Positions 33,068 to 42,414 of a stretch of 64,000 bases of DNA are shown here, one piece after another; position 1 is the first letter of the stretch, and every line of letters begins with the position of its first letter. A program made the position numbers and the translations under genes. Source of the stretch: Rudaeicoccus suwonensis (lineage in GTDB: Bacteria; Actinomycetota; Actinomycetes; Actinomycetales; Dermatophilaceae); assembly GCF_007829035.1 (NCBI RefSeq), contig NZ_VIVQ01000001.1:1922001-1986000 (forward strand). The letters are read 5' to 3'. A model generated the notes under the pieces. The model made no database searches and was not told the origin of the DNA. It worked only from the letters and a program-made list of their open reading frames with translations.

Positions 33068-34492
33068 ATGGAGGCGACTGTCAATGGCCGGTGCGCGTCC
33101 CTGGACGCTGCGGACCCACACACCAACGCTCTGGACTGGTTGCGCAGTCAGGGCCTGACCGGTGCCAAAGAGGGGTGTGCGGAGGGCGAATGCGGCGCCT
33201 GCTCGGTGCTCGTCGCCAAACCGGACAGCACGGGCGAGGGCACCACCTGGGTCGCGGTGAACTCCTGTCTCATCTCCGCGCTCAGCCTCGAAGGCCAGGA
33301 GGTCGTCACCTCTGAGGGCCTGGGCTCCGCCGACGACCTGCACCCTGTCCAACAGGAGATGGCCAGCCGCGGCGGTTCCCAATGTGGTTACTGCACACCG
33401 GGATTCATCTGCAGTATGGCGTCGGAGTTCTATCGCGACAGCCGTCAGGCATGCGAGCACGCCGATGCCGAGCATGGGCCAAACGGCTTCGACCTGCACT
33501 CGTTGTCGGGCAATCTGTGCCGGTGCACCGGGTACCGACCGATCCGCGATGCGGCATACGCCCTGGGCTTCCCCGAGTCCGGTGACGCACTCGCTGCCCG
33601 GCGGACCCAGCCGGCACCGCAAGCGGCACCGACCCGCGTCAGCGCCGCGGGTGCGACCTTCGTCCGCCCGCGCGACCTGGACGAAGCGCTCTCGCTGCTC
33701 GCCGAGAGCCCGCAGGCGCAACTGGTCGCCGGTGCTACCGACTGGGGAGTCGGCGTCAACCTGCTGCGCTCGCGCGCCGAGACCGTCATCGCGATCGACC
33801 GGTTGCCACAACTGCGCGAGTTGACCGAGACGGACGAGGCCGTCGAGATCGGCGCCGCACTGACCCTGAGTGAGATCGAGAACCGCCTCGACGGCTCGAT
33901 TCCGTTGCTGGCCAAGCTCTTTCCGCAGTTTGCATCTCGCCTGATCCGCAACGGCGCCACCCTTGGTGGCAATATCGGCACCGGCTCTCCCATCGGCGAT
34001 TCGCCGCCGGTGCTGCTGGCGTTGGAGGCCGAGGTGATCCTCACCAGCACCTCCGGCGATCGGTCGGTGCCTTTGGCGGACTATTTCACCGGCTACCGGC
34101 AGACCGTGCGCGCGCCAGGCGAGATCATCCGCGCGCTCCGCCTGCCCAAGCCGCTCGCCCGACTCACCGACTTCCACAAGATCGCCAAACGCCGGTTCGA
34201 CGACATCTCGAGCGTCGCCATCGCGTATGCCGTCGACGTGAGCGATGGCATCGTGACGCGTGCGGCCATCGGTCTGGGTGGCGTGGCGGCCACTCCGATC
34301 CGGGCTCGTGCCACGGAGGCAGCGCTCCTCGGGCAGCCGTGGTCGGCCGAGACGGTGTCCGCTGCAGCCGAGGCCATGAGCACGGAGGGCACTCCGATGA
34401 GCGACCACCGCGCCAGCGACAGGTACCGCCGGGCAGTGCTGGGCACCAGCCTGCCGAAGTTCTTCGAGTCAACGATGGAGTCGGTGCGATGA
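33068..34492 (+). CDS. xdhA: xanthine dehydrogenase, iron-sulfur/FAD subunit (XdhA)
   Basis: 474 residues. Two [2Fe-2S] sites are complete: plant-type CAEGECGACSV with a later Cys, and CGYCTPGF plus CRCTGYRPI. The FAD domain follows (about 195-370, VAGATDWGVGVN) and a CO-dehydrogenase-type flavoprotein C-terminal region. It passes electrons from the molybdenum subunit to NAD. I prefer the ATG at 33068 because GGAAGGAG lies seven bases upstream and the protein then begins like the family; an ATG at 33011 overlaps the permease stop (ATGA) and would add 19 residues. Confidence 0.93.
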   Translation: MEATVNGRCASLDAADPHTNALDWLRSQGLTGAKEGCAEGECGACSVLVAKPDSTGEGTTWVAVNSCLISALSLEGQEVVTSEGLGSADDLHPVQQEMASRGGSQCGYCTPGFICSMASEFYRDSRQACEHADAEHGPNGFDLHSLSGNLCRCTGYRPIRDAAYALGFPESGDALAARRTQPAPQAAPTRVSAAGATFVRPRDLDEALSLLAESPQAQLVAGATDWGVGVNLLRSRAETVIAIDRLPQLRELTETDEAVEIGAALTLSEIENRLDGSIPLLAKLFPQFASRLIRNGATLGGNIGTGSPIGDSPPVLLALEAEVILTSTSGDRSVPLADYFTGYRQTVRAPGEIIRALRLPKPLARLTDFHKIAKRRFDDISSVAIAYAVDVSDGIVTRAAIGLGGVAATPIRARATEAALLGQPWSAETVSAAAEAMSTEGTPMSDHRASDRYRRAVLGTSLPKFFESTMESVR

Positions 34493-36966
34493 GTTCTCTT
34501 TCCCAACGCCCAATGAATCCGGTTGTCGGGCAAGCGCTTTCGCACGAGGCCGCCGACCTGCACGTCACGGGAGCGGCGCTCTACACCGACGACCTCATCG
34601 AACGCACCCGGGACGTGCTGCACGCATGGCCGGTCCAGTCGACGCATGCCCGCGCCACCGTCACCGCCATACGCACCGCACCTGCGCTCGAGGTGCCGGG
34701 CGTGATCCGGGTGCTGACCGGTGACGACGTCCCCGGCGTCAACGACGCGGGAGTCAAGCATGACGAGCCGTTGTTCCCGACCGAGGTGCAGTTCTATGGG
34801 CACGCCGTCTGCTGGGTGCTCGCCGAAACCCTTGACGCCGCACGGCAAGGCGCTGCCGCGGTCGAGGTCGACTACGAGCCCCTGCCGGCTATCGTCACAG
34901 TGCGTGAGGCGATCGCTGCCGACCAGTTCCAGGGCGCGCAGCCGGTCATGGAACGCGGTGACCTCACCACCGCCTTCGACTCCGCAGCTCACGTCTTCAG
35001 CGGCGAGTTCGAGTTCAAAGGCCAGGAGCACTTCTATCTCGAGACTCACGCTGCCCTGGCGCTCGTCGACGAGAACCAGCAGATCTTCGTCCAGAGCAGC
35101 ACCCAGCACCCCAGCGAGACGCAGGAGATCGTCGCTCATGTCATGGGCGTCGCCTCACACGAGGTCACGGTGCAGTGTCTGCGCATGGGCGGCGGATTCG
35201 GTGGCAAGGAGATGCAACCCCACGGCTTCGCGGCCATCGCGGCGTTGGGTGCGACCTTGACCGGCCGACCCGTCCGTCTGCGCCTGAACCGCACCCTGGA
35301 CATGACCATGAGCGGCAAACGCCATGGATTCCATGCGGATTGGCGGGTGGGCTTCGACGCGAACAACCGCATCACCGCGCTGGATGCGACGCTGACCTCT
35401 GACGCCGGCTGGAGTCTCGATCTGTCCGAGCCGGTGCTCGCCCGCGCGCTGTGTCACATCGACAACGCCTACTACGTTCCGAACGTGCGCGTCGCCGGCC
35501 GCATCGCCCGAACGAACAAGACGTCGCAGACGGCCTTCCGCGGGTTCGGCGGTCCGCAGGGGATGCTCGTCATCGAAGACATCATCGGTCGCTGCGCGCC
35601 CTTGCTGGGAGTCGACGCCACGACGCTGCGGCACGACAACCTTTACCAACCCGGCCAGACCACGCCGTACGGCCAGCCGGTCGCCCAGGCGGAACGCCTC
35701 GGCCGCGCATGGAACCAACTGGTCGATCAGGCGGACGTGTCACGTCGCCTGCGCGAGATCGAAGAATTCAACGCGACGCACCGCCATACCAAACGAGGTA
35801 TGGCGATCACTCCGGTGAAGTTCGGCATCTCCTTCAACCTGACCGCTTTCAACCAGGCGGGCGCCCTTGTGCTCATCTACAAGGACGGCTCGGTGCTGAT
35901 CAACCACGGCGGCACCGAGATGGGCCAGGGCTTGCACACAAAGATGCTGCAGGTCGCTGCGACCGCTCTCGGGGTCCCGCTGTCCACGGTCCGGCTGGCA
36001 CCGACCCGCACCGACAAAGTCCCGAACACCTCTGCCACCGCTGCGAGTTCGGGTGCAGACCTCAACGGTGGAGCCGTCAAGCACGCCTGCGAGCAACTCC
36101 GCGAACGGCTGGCCGTCGTGGCGGCTCAGCACTTCGGTGTCAACCCGGCCGATGTGCGCTTCGAAGCCGGCGTGGTCTCGGCGATCGGCAGCAAGGCCGA
36201 GCCGATCACCTGGTCCGACCTCACCACGCGTGCGTACTTCCAGCGGGTTCAACTGGCCGCGTCGGGGTACTACCGCACCGAGGGTCTGCACTGGGACTCC
36301 ACCGCCATGCAGGGCGAGCCCTTCAAGTATTTCGCGCACGGCGTCTCCTGCACGGAGGTGGAGGTCGACGGGTTCACCGGCAGCTACCGCACCCGTCGGG
36401 TCGACATCGTGCACGACGTCGGCGACAGCCTCTCCCCGCTGGTCGACATCGGTCAGATCGAAGGCGGCTTCGTGCAGGGCGCCGGCTGGATGACGCTCGA
36501 GGAACTCGTCTGGGACGAGAGCGACCGCCCGACCCGTGGTCGGCTGCAGACACAGGCGGCATCGACCTACAAACTGCCGAGCTTCTCGGAGATGCCCGAG
36601 GAGTTCCATGTTTCGCTGCTCGAGCAGGCACACGAGGAGGGTGCGGTCTACGGATCCAAGGCAGTCGGCGAGCCGCCGCTGATGCTGGCGTTCTCCGTCC
36701 GTGAGGCACTGCGTCACGCGGCCGCCGCCTTCGGCAGTCCGGGCGCCAGCGTGAACCTCGGCCTGCCGGCGACACCGGAGGCTGTCTTCTGGGCGATCGA
36801 ATCCGCACGTGCCGGCCACTGTGGTGACGATCTGCGCCGTGACAGCAACGCTGTGCAGCCTCCGCGCCCGGATGCCGATGCCCCTGCGATGCACCCGCTG
36901 TCCGAGCAGATGAACGAGGAACACGAACCTCGGCAGTCCATGCTCGAAGAGCCCGCGAAGGCTTGA
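34489..36966 (+). CDS. xdhB: xanthine dehydrogenase, molybdenum subunit (XdhB)
   Basis: 825 residues; binds the molybdopterin cofactor and hydroxylates hypoxanthine or xanthine to urate. Landmarks: GGGFGGKE (about 234-241), the FRGFGGPQG segment, GGTEMGQGLHTK and the C-terminal KAVGEPPLM with the catalytic Glu. The ATG overlaps the xdhA stop by four bases, and xdhC begins three bases after its stop. The tail (about 785-825) is hydrophilic and longer than usual. Separate small and large subunits resemble bacterial XdhAB (Rhodobacter, Pseudomonas). Confidence 0.95.
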   Translation: MSSLSQRPMNPVVGQALSHEAADLHVTGAALYTDDLIERTRDVLHAWPVQSTHARATVTAIRTAPALEVPGVIRVLTGDDVPGVNDAGVKHDEPLFPTEVQFYGHAVCWVLAETLDAARQGAAAVEVDYEPLPAIVTVREAIAADQFQGAQPVMERGDLTTAFDSAAHVFSGEFEFKGQEHFYLETHAALALVDENQQIFVQSSTQHPSETQEIVAHVMGVASHEVTVQCLRMGGGFGGKEMQPHGFAAIAALGATLTGRPVRLRLNRTLDMTMSGKRHGFHADWRVGFDANNRITALDATLTSDAGWSLDLSEPVLARALCHIDNAYYVPNVRVAGRIARTNKTSQTAFRGFGGPQGMLVIEDIIGRCAPLLGVDATTLRHDNLYQPGQTTPYGQPVAQAERLGRAWNQLVDQADVSRRLREIEEFNATHRHTKRGMAITPVKFGISFNLTAFNQAGALVLIYKDGSVLINHGGTEMGQGLHTKMLQVAATALGVPLSTVRLAPTRTDKVPNTSATAASSGADLNGGAVKHACEQLRERLAVVAAQHFGVNPADVRFEAGVVSAIGSKAEPITWSDLTTRAYFQRVQLAASGYYRTEGLHWDSTAMQGEPFKYFAHGVSCTEVEVDGFTGSYRTRRVDIVHDVGDSLSPLVDIGQIEGGFVQGAGWMTLEELVWDESDRPTRGRLQTQAASTYKLPSFSEMPEEFHVSLLEQAHEEGAVYGSKAVGEPPLMLAFSVREALRHAAAAFGSPGASVNLGLPATPEAVFWAIESARAGHCGDDLRRDSNAVQPPRPDADAPAMHPLSEQMNEEHEPRQSMLEEPAKA

Positions 36967-36969
36967 ATC

Positions 36970-37788
36970 ATGCACTGGATCAACGCAATTGCGCACTTGC
37001 GCGCCAGCGGTGAAGCGGCCGTCCTGGTCACCGTCATCGAGACGCGCGGGCACGCTCCGCAGTCCCCTGGCGCGAAGATGGTCGTCACAACTGAGCGCAC
37101 CTGGGGCACCGTCGGCGGGGGCAACCTCGAGGCGACCGCGGTGCAGCACGCGCGGGAGCAACTCCAAGCGGCCGATGCGGCCACGCGCACCATGCGCTTC
37201 GATCTGAACGAGCATGCAACCACGGAACACGGCACGCAGTGCTGCGGCGGTGTGGTGACCGTACTCTTCGAGGCGCTTCGCCCGTCACCGTCCATCGCGG
37301 TCTTCGGTCTCGGACACGTCGGCGTCGAACTCGCCGCGCTACTCGCCCGCCACGACGTCCGCCTGCACTTGGTGGACTCGCGCGCATCACACGCCGTGTG
37401 GCCGTCGACAATCGCTCCCGACCCGACCGCCGACATCGTCATACACCACGCGCCGGTGCCCGAAGTCACGCTCGGCGAGCTCCCCGTCGGCACACACGTG
37501 GTGATCCTCACCCATGATCACAGCGAGGACGCCGCATTGTGCGACATGGCACTGCGGTGCCGGCACCTCGGGTCCGTCGGACTGATCGGATCATCGGCGA
37601 AGTGGCGGCGTTTCGAGAAGCGGCTGCAGGACGAGGGTCACTCGCCGGAGGCGGTCGCCGGTATCCGTAGCCCGTTGGGCGACCGGTCGATCGCGGGCAA
37701 GGATCCCGCTGTGGTGGCCGTGTCGATCGCCGCCGAACTGCTGCGCATCACCGAGTCGGAGCGCGCACCTGTGGGGGCCACCCGATGA
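36970..37788 (+). CDS. xdhC: XdhC, molybdenum-cofactor accessory protein of xanthine dehydrogenase
   Basis: 272 residues. XdhC binds Moco, supports its sulfuration and loads it into XdhB. The N-terminal domain carries VIETRGHAPQSPGAKMVV, GTVGGGNLEA and the cysteine pair in HGTQCCGGVV; the C-terminal half is a Rossmann domain (IAVFGLGHVGVELAALLARHD). Between xdhB (3 bp gap) and guaD (ATGA overlap), it is plainly part of the same operon. Confidence 0.94.
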   Translation: MHWINAIAHLRASGEAAVLVTVIETRGHAPQSPGAKMVVTTERTWGTVGGGNLEATAVQHAREQLQAADAATRTMRFDLNEHATTEHGTQCCGGVVTVLFEALRPSPSIAVFGLGHVGVELAALLARHDVRLHLVDSRASHAVWPSTIAPDPTADIVIHHAPVPEVTLGELPVGTHVVILTHDHSEDAALCDMALRCRHLGSVGLIGSSAKWRRFEKRLQDEGHSPEAVAGIRSPLGDRSIAGKDPAVVAVSIAAELLRITESERAPVGATR

Positions 37789-39065
37789 CGATCTACCGCG
37801 CCTGCCTGCTGGACACACCGGAGGACCCGTTCACCGGGGCTGCTCTGCGCACCGAGTCCGATGGCGCTTTGCAGGTGATCGACGGAAAGATCACCGATCG
37901 CGGCGCATATACCCAGGTGCGCAGCCGGTGTCCCGACGATGACGTCATCCACCTCGACGGGGGCCTGTTGCTGCCAGGGTTCATCGACACGCACGTGCAT
38001 TTCCCGCAGGTGCGTGTCATCGGCGGCCTCGGTATGCCGTTGCTGGAATGGCTCGACCGGTGCGCGCTGCCGGAGGAGGCCCGGCTGGCGCAACCGTCCT
38101 ACGCACGCGGAGTGGCCGCGGACTTCGTTCGCGGCCTGGCTCAGGCCGGCACGACCTCGGCACTGGTCTTCGGGTCGCACTTCGCGTCGGCCGTGGATCT
38201 GCTGTTCGAGGAGGCCGCTGCGGTGGGTCTGCGGATCACCAGCGGAGTGGTGCTCAGCGACCGGATCCTGCGGGAGGATCTGCTGACCGACGCGCAGCGC
38301 GGGTTGGCGGACTCGCTGGCGCTGGCCGCGCGCTGGTCCGGCCAGGAACGCCTGCGGTATGCCGTGACTCCCCGTTTCTCGCTGTCGTGCACCGACGATC
38401 TGCTCGCTGCCTGCGGCGAGCTGATGCGTCAGGTGGACGGGGCGCTGTTCACCTCTCACATCAACGAGAACGTCCACGAGATCGCCCGCGTGCGTGAGCT
38501 CTTCGGGACCGATTACCTCGGCAGCTACCTGCGGCACGGTCTTGTCGGCAACCGCAGCATCTTCGCCCACAACGTCCACCCGGCGGACTCCGAACTTGCG
38601 GCGATGGCAGAGCATGACGCGGCGGTGGCGCACTGCCCGACGAGCAATGCGGCGCTGGGTAGTGGCCTGTTCCCGTTGCGGCGGCATCTTGATGCAGGAG
38701 TGCGTGTCGCCCTCGGCTCCGACGTCGGCGCCGGCACCGGCTTCAACCTGCTGAAAGAGGGTCTCCAGGCGTACTTCATGCAGTCACTGCTGGGCGCGGA
38801 CGGTATGCCGATGACCCCCGCGCAGCTGTTGAGCCTGATGACCCGCGCCGGAGCGGACGCCCTCGCCCTGCCCGAAGTGGGCGACCTGAGCGTCGGCCGG
38901 CGTTTCGACGCCGTGTGGGTACGTCCGGTCGCCGACACCGTGCTCGACGTGGCATTGCGGCACGCCGAGGACGAAAGCGAAGCCTTGGCAAGGACATTCG
39001 CGCTCGGCGCCAGCGCCGATCTGGCGTCGGTGTGGGTCGACGGCGAGGTCGTGCACCAACGCTGA
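37785..39065 (+). CDS. guaD: guanine deaminase
   Basis: 426 residues, amidohydrolase fold. It converts guanine to xanthine, the substrate of XDH. Metal and active-site motifs: LPGFIDTHVHFPQ, LFTSHINENVHE, IFAHNVH, AHCPTSNAALGSGLFPL and LGSDVGAGTGFNLLKE. The start overlaps the xdhC stop (ATGA). It is the last operon gene. A 166-bp gap with a GC hairpin separates it from convergent parE. Confidence 0.95.
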   Translation: MTIYRACLLDTPEDPFTGAALRTESDGALQVIDGKITDRGAYTQVRSRCPDDDVIHLDGGLLLPGFIDTHVHFPQVRVIGGLGMPLLEWLDRCALPEEARLAQPSYARGVAADFVRGLAQAGTTSALVFGSHFASAVDLLFEEAAAVGLRITSGVVLSDRILREDLLTDAQRGLADSLALAARWSGQERLRYAVTPRFSLSCTDDLLAACGELMRQVDGALFTSHINENVHEIARVRELFGTDYLGSYLRHGLVGNRSIFAHNVHPADSELAAMAEHDAAVAHCPTSNAALGSGLFPLRRHLDAGVRVALGSDVGAGTGFNLLKEGLQAYFMQSLLGADGMPMTPAQLLSLMTRAGADALALPEVGDLSVGRRFDAVWVRPVADTVLDVALRHAEDESEALARTFALGASADLASVWVDGEVVHQR

Positions 39066-39081
39066 TCGCACGACGCTCATG

Positions 39082-39108
39082 GCCCGCCGTCTGTCGCGAG
39101 TGGCGGGC
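39082..39108. terminator. hairpin between convergent guaD and parE
   Basis: GCCCGCC (39082-39088) pairs with GGCGGGC (39102-39108) around a 13-base loop, 17 bases after the guaD stop. No T tract follows, so it is a weak candidate for the end of the purine operon. Confidence 0.4.
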
Positions 39109-39231
39109 GCGCATCGTGACACCGCTCGCTGCCACTGGCTGCCGCTCGCGGGCCGATGCCTCATGCCCCTCGCAGCACGAGGACACGCGTCGCTGGGTCA
39201 CGCCACTGCCCGCAGTGTGCGATGACCCCGA

Positions 39232-41352
39232 TCAGGCGTCGATGCGTTCGCGGTCGAGTTCGAGCGCCGCGTCGACGATGAACTCCTTGCGAGGAGCGAC
39301 ATCGCTGCCCATCAGCAGGTCGAAGATGCGCTCGGCGTTCTCTGCGTCCTTCAGAGTGACACGGCGCAACATCCGGTAGCGCGGGTCCATGGTCGTCTCG
39401 GCGAGTTGATGAGCGTCCATCTCTCCGAGGCCCTTGTAGCGCTGAGGTTGCTTGAGGTTGCGGCCCCTGCGCTGCAGGTCGGCGGTGACCTTGCGCATCT
39501 CCGCCTCGGAGTAGGTGTAAATGACCTCACCCTTGGCCCGGCCCTGCGCCGTCGTCTCGATGCGATGCAGCGGCGGAACGGCGGCATACACCCGGCCGGC
39601 TTCGACCAAGGGACGCATGTATCGGAAGAACAACGTCAGCAGCAGCGTGCGGATGTGCGCGCCGTCGACGTCGGCATCGGTCATCAGGATGACCTTGCCG
39701 TAGCGCGCCATGTCGACGTCGAAGGAACGGCCGGAGCCGGCGCCGATCACCTGGATGATCGCGGCACACTCGGCGTTCTTGAGCATGTCGCCCACCGACG
39801 CCTTCTGCACGTTGAGAATCTTGCCCCGGATCGGCAGGAGCGCTTGATACTCGGAGTTGCGGGCCGCCATACCGGTGCCGAGAGCGCTGTCACCCTCGAC
39901 GATGAACAACTCCGAGCGCCCGGTGTCGGTGCTGCGGCAGTCCTTGAGTTTGCCCGGCAGGGAGGACGACTCGAGGGCGGTCTTGCGGCGCTGAGTCTCC
40001 TTGTGCAGCCGCGCGCTGATGCGGCTCTTCATCTCGGCGACGACCTTCTCTTGCACGAGCGCAGACTGCGCCTTGTCGTCGCGTTTGGCCGACGTCAGCC
40101 GCGCGGTCAGCTCGGTCTCGACGACCTTGCTGACGATCTGCCGCACCGCGGCGGTGCCCAGCACCTCTTTGGTCTGCCCCTCGAACTGGGGCTCGGCCAG
40201 GCGCACGGTGACGACACCGGTCAGGCCAGCGAGCACGTCATCCTTCTCGACCTTGTCGTTGCCGACCTTGAGCCTGCGCGAGTTGACCTCGAGCTGCTTG
40301 CGGAAGACCTTCAGCAAGGCTTGGTCGAAGCCCGCCACGTGCGTGCCGCCCTTCGGCGTCTCGATGACGTTGACGAAGGACATCAGCCGCGTGTCGTAGC
40401 CGGTGCCCCAACGGATGGCGACGTCGACCTCCGCGACCCGCTCGACGTCCGCAGGAGCCATGTGGCCCTGGGCGTCCAGCACCGGCACGGTCTCGGTGAA
40501 CGTGCCCGACCCCTGCAAGCGCCAGACGTCGGTGAGCGCCGGATCGGCGGCGAGGAACTCGGTGAACTCCGAAATGCCACCGTCGTGGCGGAAGACCTCC
40601 TCGTGGCGACCCTCGGCCCCTGGGGTGTCCGGCAGGCGCCGGTCGTCGCGCACGACAATGGTCAGCCCTGGTATCAGGAAGGATGTCTGCCGCGCGCGTG
40701 CGATGAGCCCGTCGTAGTCGAAAGCAGCCCCCTTCAGGAAGATCTGCGGGTCGCTCCAGTAGCGGATCCGGGTGCCGGTGACCCCTCGCTTGGCCTTGCC
40801 GATCACCCGCAGCTCGCTGCCGGCCAGGAACGGCGTGAAGCGGGACTCCGGCGACGGCGCATCGCTGTCGTCGAAGATGCCGGGTTCGCCGCGCCGGAAG
40901 CTCATCGCGTAAGTCTTGCCACCGCGGTCGACCTCGACGTCGAGCCTGCTCGACAAGGCGTTGACGACCGAAGCGCCCACACCGTGCAGACCGCCGGACG
41001 CGGCATACGAACCGCCGCCGAATTTGCCGCCGGCGTGCAATTTGGTGAAGACCACCTCGACGCCGGTCAGCCCGGTGCGTGGCTCGATGTCGACCGGTAT
41101 GCCGGCGCCCTGGTCGTCGATCGACACGGATCCGTCGCTGTGCAGGGTCACCGTGACGTGGTCACCGCGGCCGGCGAGCGCCTCGTCGACAGCGTTGTCG
41201 ATGATCTCCCAGACGCAGTGCATGAGACCGCGGCCGTCGGTCGAGCCGATGTACATGCCCGGCCGCTTGCGGACGGCCTCCAGCCCCTCAAGGACCTGCA
41301 GGTGGCGGGCGGTGTAGTCACCTTCGGACGACGTCGACCGGTTGGCAGTCAC
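39232..41352 (-). CDS. parE: type IIA DNA topoisomerase subunit B (ParE-type)
   Basis: 706 residues; the ATPase partner of parC. The GHKL ATPase is at the N-terminus (EIIDNAVDEALAGRGD, DQGAGIPVD, GLHGVGASVVNAL), the transducer follows, then TOPRIM motifs FIVEGDSALGTG and MTDADVDGAHIRTLLL, and the C-terminal QRYKGLGEMDAHQL. GTG at 41352 with GAAGGAG upstream gives the family start (TANRSTSSEGDYTARHLQVL); the open frame to 41577 is not expected. DUF7455 lies divergent, as in many actinobacteria. parC is 12.7 kb away on the other strand. Confidence 0.94.
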   Translation of the reverse strand: MTANRSTSSEGDYTARHLQVLEGLEAVRKRPGMYIGSTDGRGLMHCVWEIIDNAVDEALAGRGDHVTVTLHSDGSVSIDDQGAGIPVDIEPRTGLTGVEVVFTKLHAGGKFGGGSYAASGGLHGVGASVVNALSSRLDVEVDRGGKTYAMSFRRGEPGIFDDSDAPSPESRFTPFLAGSELRVIGKAKRGVTGTRIRYWSDPQIFLKGAAFDYDGLIARARQTSFLIPGLTIVVRDDRRLPDTPGAEGRHEEVFRHDGGISEFTEFLAADPALTDVWRLQGSGTFTETVPVLDAQGHMAPADVERVAEVDVAIRWGTGYDTRLMSFVNVIETPKGGTHVAGFDQALLKVFRKQLEVNSRRLKVGNDKVEKDDVLAGLTGVVTVRLAEPQFEGQTKEVLGTAAVRQIVSKVVETELTARLTSAKRDDKAQSALVQEKVVAEMKSRISARLHKETQRRKTALESSSLPGKLKDCRSTDTGRSELFIVEGDSALGTGMAARNSEYQALLPIRGKILNVQKASVGDMLKNAECAAIIQVIGAGSGRSFDVDMARYGKVILMTDADVDGAHIRTLLLTLFFRYMRPLVEAGRVYAAVPPLHRIETTAQGRAKGEVIYTYSEAEMRKVTADLQRRGRNLKQPQRYKGLGEMDAHQLAETTMDPRYRMLRRVTLKDAENAERIFDLLMGSDVAPRKEFIVDAALELDRERIDA

Positions 41353-41652
41353 GGGTGGTCTGGCTCCTTCGGCAGCACGCCGCTGACAGCGACGCACGGT
41401 GGTGAGATCGTTCCGTGGAAGGGTAACCGGCCACCCGGACAATGCCCGGGAGGCGTTCCGGGAACAACGGCAGCGCCTGGCACGCTGTGTGCACTGGGAT
41501 CGGCACCGGCGTCCGGCACAGAAAGTATTTTCTGTGAACCGCACCACAGGCCACGAATGTGTCACCTGGGAATCCATTGCCGTGATTGACTGTTGACCAC
41601 TTCGAAGACGGCAGCGGGTGAGGCCCCAGTCCGCAACGAGAGGATGATCACG
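41353..41652. promoter_or_regulatory. divergent promoter region of parE and DUF7455 gene
   Basis: 300 bases without a gene. The palindrome ACAGAAA-GTAT-TTTCTGT (41518-41535) is the most regular element and sits in an AT-rich patch; TTGACC at 41594-41599 is a -35-like site toward DUF7455. GAGAGG precedes the small gene's start. Nothing else was recognised. Confidence 0.4.
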
Positions 41653-41868
41653 ATGACCACTGCACTAGCTCCGACCTTGACCACATCCGATCGCTGCGAC
41701 CGTTGCGGCGCGCAGGCATTCATCCGCGCACGGCTCGGCGGCGGACACGACCTGCTCTTCTGCGCTCATCACGGACGCAAGCACCTCGACAAGCTGCGCT
41801 CCATCGCTGAAGAAGTCATCGACGAGACCGACCGGCTCCACGCAGAGGAGCACCCTTCCGAGGGATGA
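41653..41868 (+). CDS. DUF7455 small zinc-finger-like protein
   Basis: 71 residues from ATG 41653 (74 from ATG 41644). After MTTALAPTLTTSDRCDRCG it has a second cysteine-histidine pair in LLFCAHHGRKH; the CxxC and CxHH set should bind zinc. The family is common beside parE or sigA in actinobacteria and has no known function. GAGAGG nine bases before 41653 serves as the ribosome binding site. A strong bidirectional terminator lies 66 bp after the stop. Confidence 0.88.
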   Translation: MTTALAPTLTTSDRCDRCGAQAFIRARLGGGHDLLFCAHHGRKHLDKLRSIAEEVIDETDRLHAEEHPSEG

Positions 41869-41933
41869 CCGTGTGGCCGTCCGCTATTCGACGACCCGAT
41901 GGCAGACGAGCCGACTCACGAAGTGAGAAAATG

Positions 41934-41972
41934 TCGAACGTGGCACCTCGCATTTCGAGGTGCCACGTTCGA
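41934..41972. terminator. bidirectional intrinsic terminator
   Basis: A perfect 17-bp stem, TCGAACGTGGCACCTCG (41934-41950) with its complement at 41956-41972, and a five-base loop. T-rich sequence follows on both strands (ATGTCTTT to the right, ACATTTTCT to the left). It lies between the convergent DUF7455 and DUF3040 genes. Confidence 0.85.
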
Positions 41973-42000
41973 TGTCTTTAGTCCTGCGAGGTGCGGCGGA

Positions 42001-42414
42001 TTACCAGCCGCCCATGCCCCGGCGACGATCCCAGCGCTGCTCCAGACGCTGCATGAATGACCCCGTGGTGCGTTGCCGCGATGACACCGATGGCCTGCGC
42101 GCCGGAGCCGCGGGCGTGACCGAGCCGTCGGCCTGCACGGTGCCCAACTGGGTCCGGCCCGGGGTCAACCCGTAGGCGCCAGCAGCGACCATGCACGCAA
42201 ATCCGATCGCGCCCACCCAGATCTGAGCACTCATCACGCCGACCAGCACCAGCGCCAGGCCGGCAAGCACTCCGAATCCACCGATCACAGCGCGACGGCC
42301 GAGGCGATGTGACAATCGGCTCGACACCATGTGCGAAGCGAACTTCGGGTCTTCGGCTTTGAGCGCCTGCTCCATTTGATCGAGCAGGCGTTGCTCGTGC
42401 TCCGAGAGCGGCAC
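42001..42414 (-). CDS. DUF3040 domain-containing membrane protein
   Basis: 137 residues. The family start PLSEHEQRLLDQMEQAL is followed by KAEDPKFA, two membrane segments (about 45-68 and 70-90) and a basic, glycine-rich end (RRRGMGGW). Function unknown. GTG at 42414 has GGGAGG five bases upstream. The 286-bp gap to the SAV_6107 gene contains a short hairpin (CGCTCC/GGAGCG, near 42510) but no recognised gene. In relatives, DUF3040 sits beside dinB polymerase, which is absent here. Confidence 0.9.
   Translation of the reverse strand: MPLSEHEQRLLDQMEQALKAEDPKFASHMVSSRLSHRLGRRAVIGGFGVLAGLALVLVGVMSAQIWVGAIGFACMVAAGAYGLTPGRTQLGTVQADGSVTPAAPARRPSVSSRQRTTGSFMQRLEQRWDRRRGMGGW

Noticed and set aside
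35740-37230. 496-codon frame antisense to xdhB and xdhC
   Set aside because: Shadow of two well-supported genes.
26549-39231. Integrated phage, plasmid or transposon
   Set aside because: No integrase, transposase, tRNA target or terminal repeats were found except the 60-bp repeats, and the GTATGNCG motif density does not drop.
39406-41589. 727-codon open frame antisense to parE
   Set aside because: It lies entirely opposite a clear parE with all motifs; long antisense frames are common at this GC content, and its translation has no recognisable domain.
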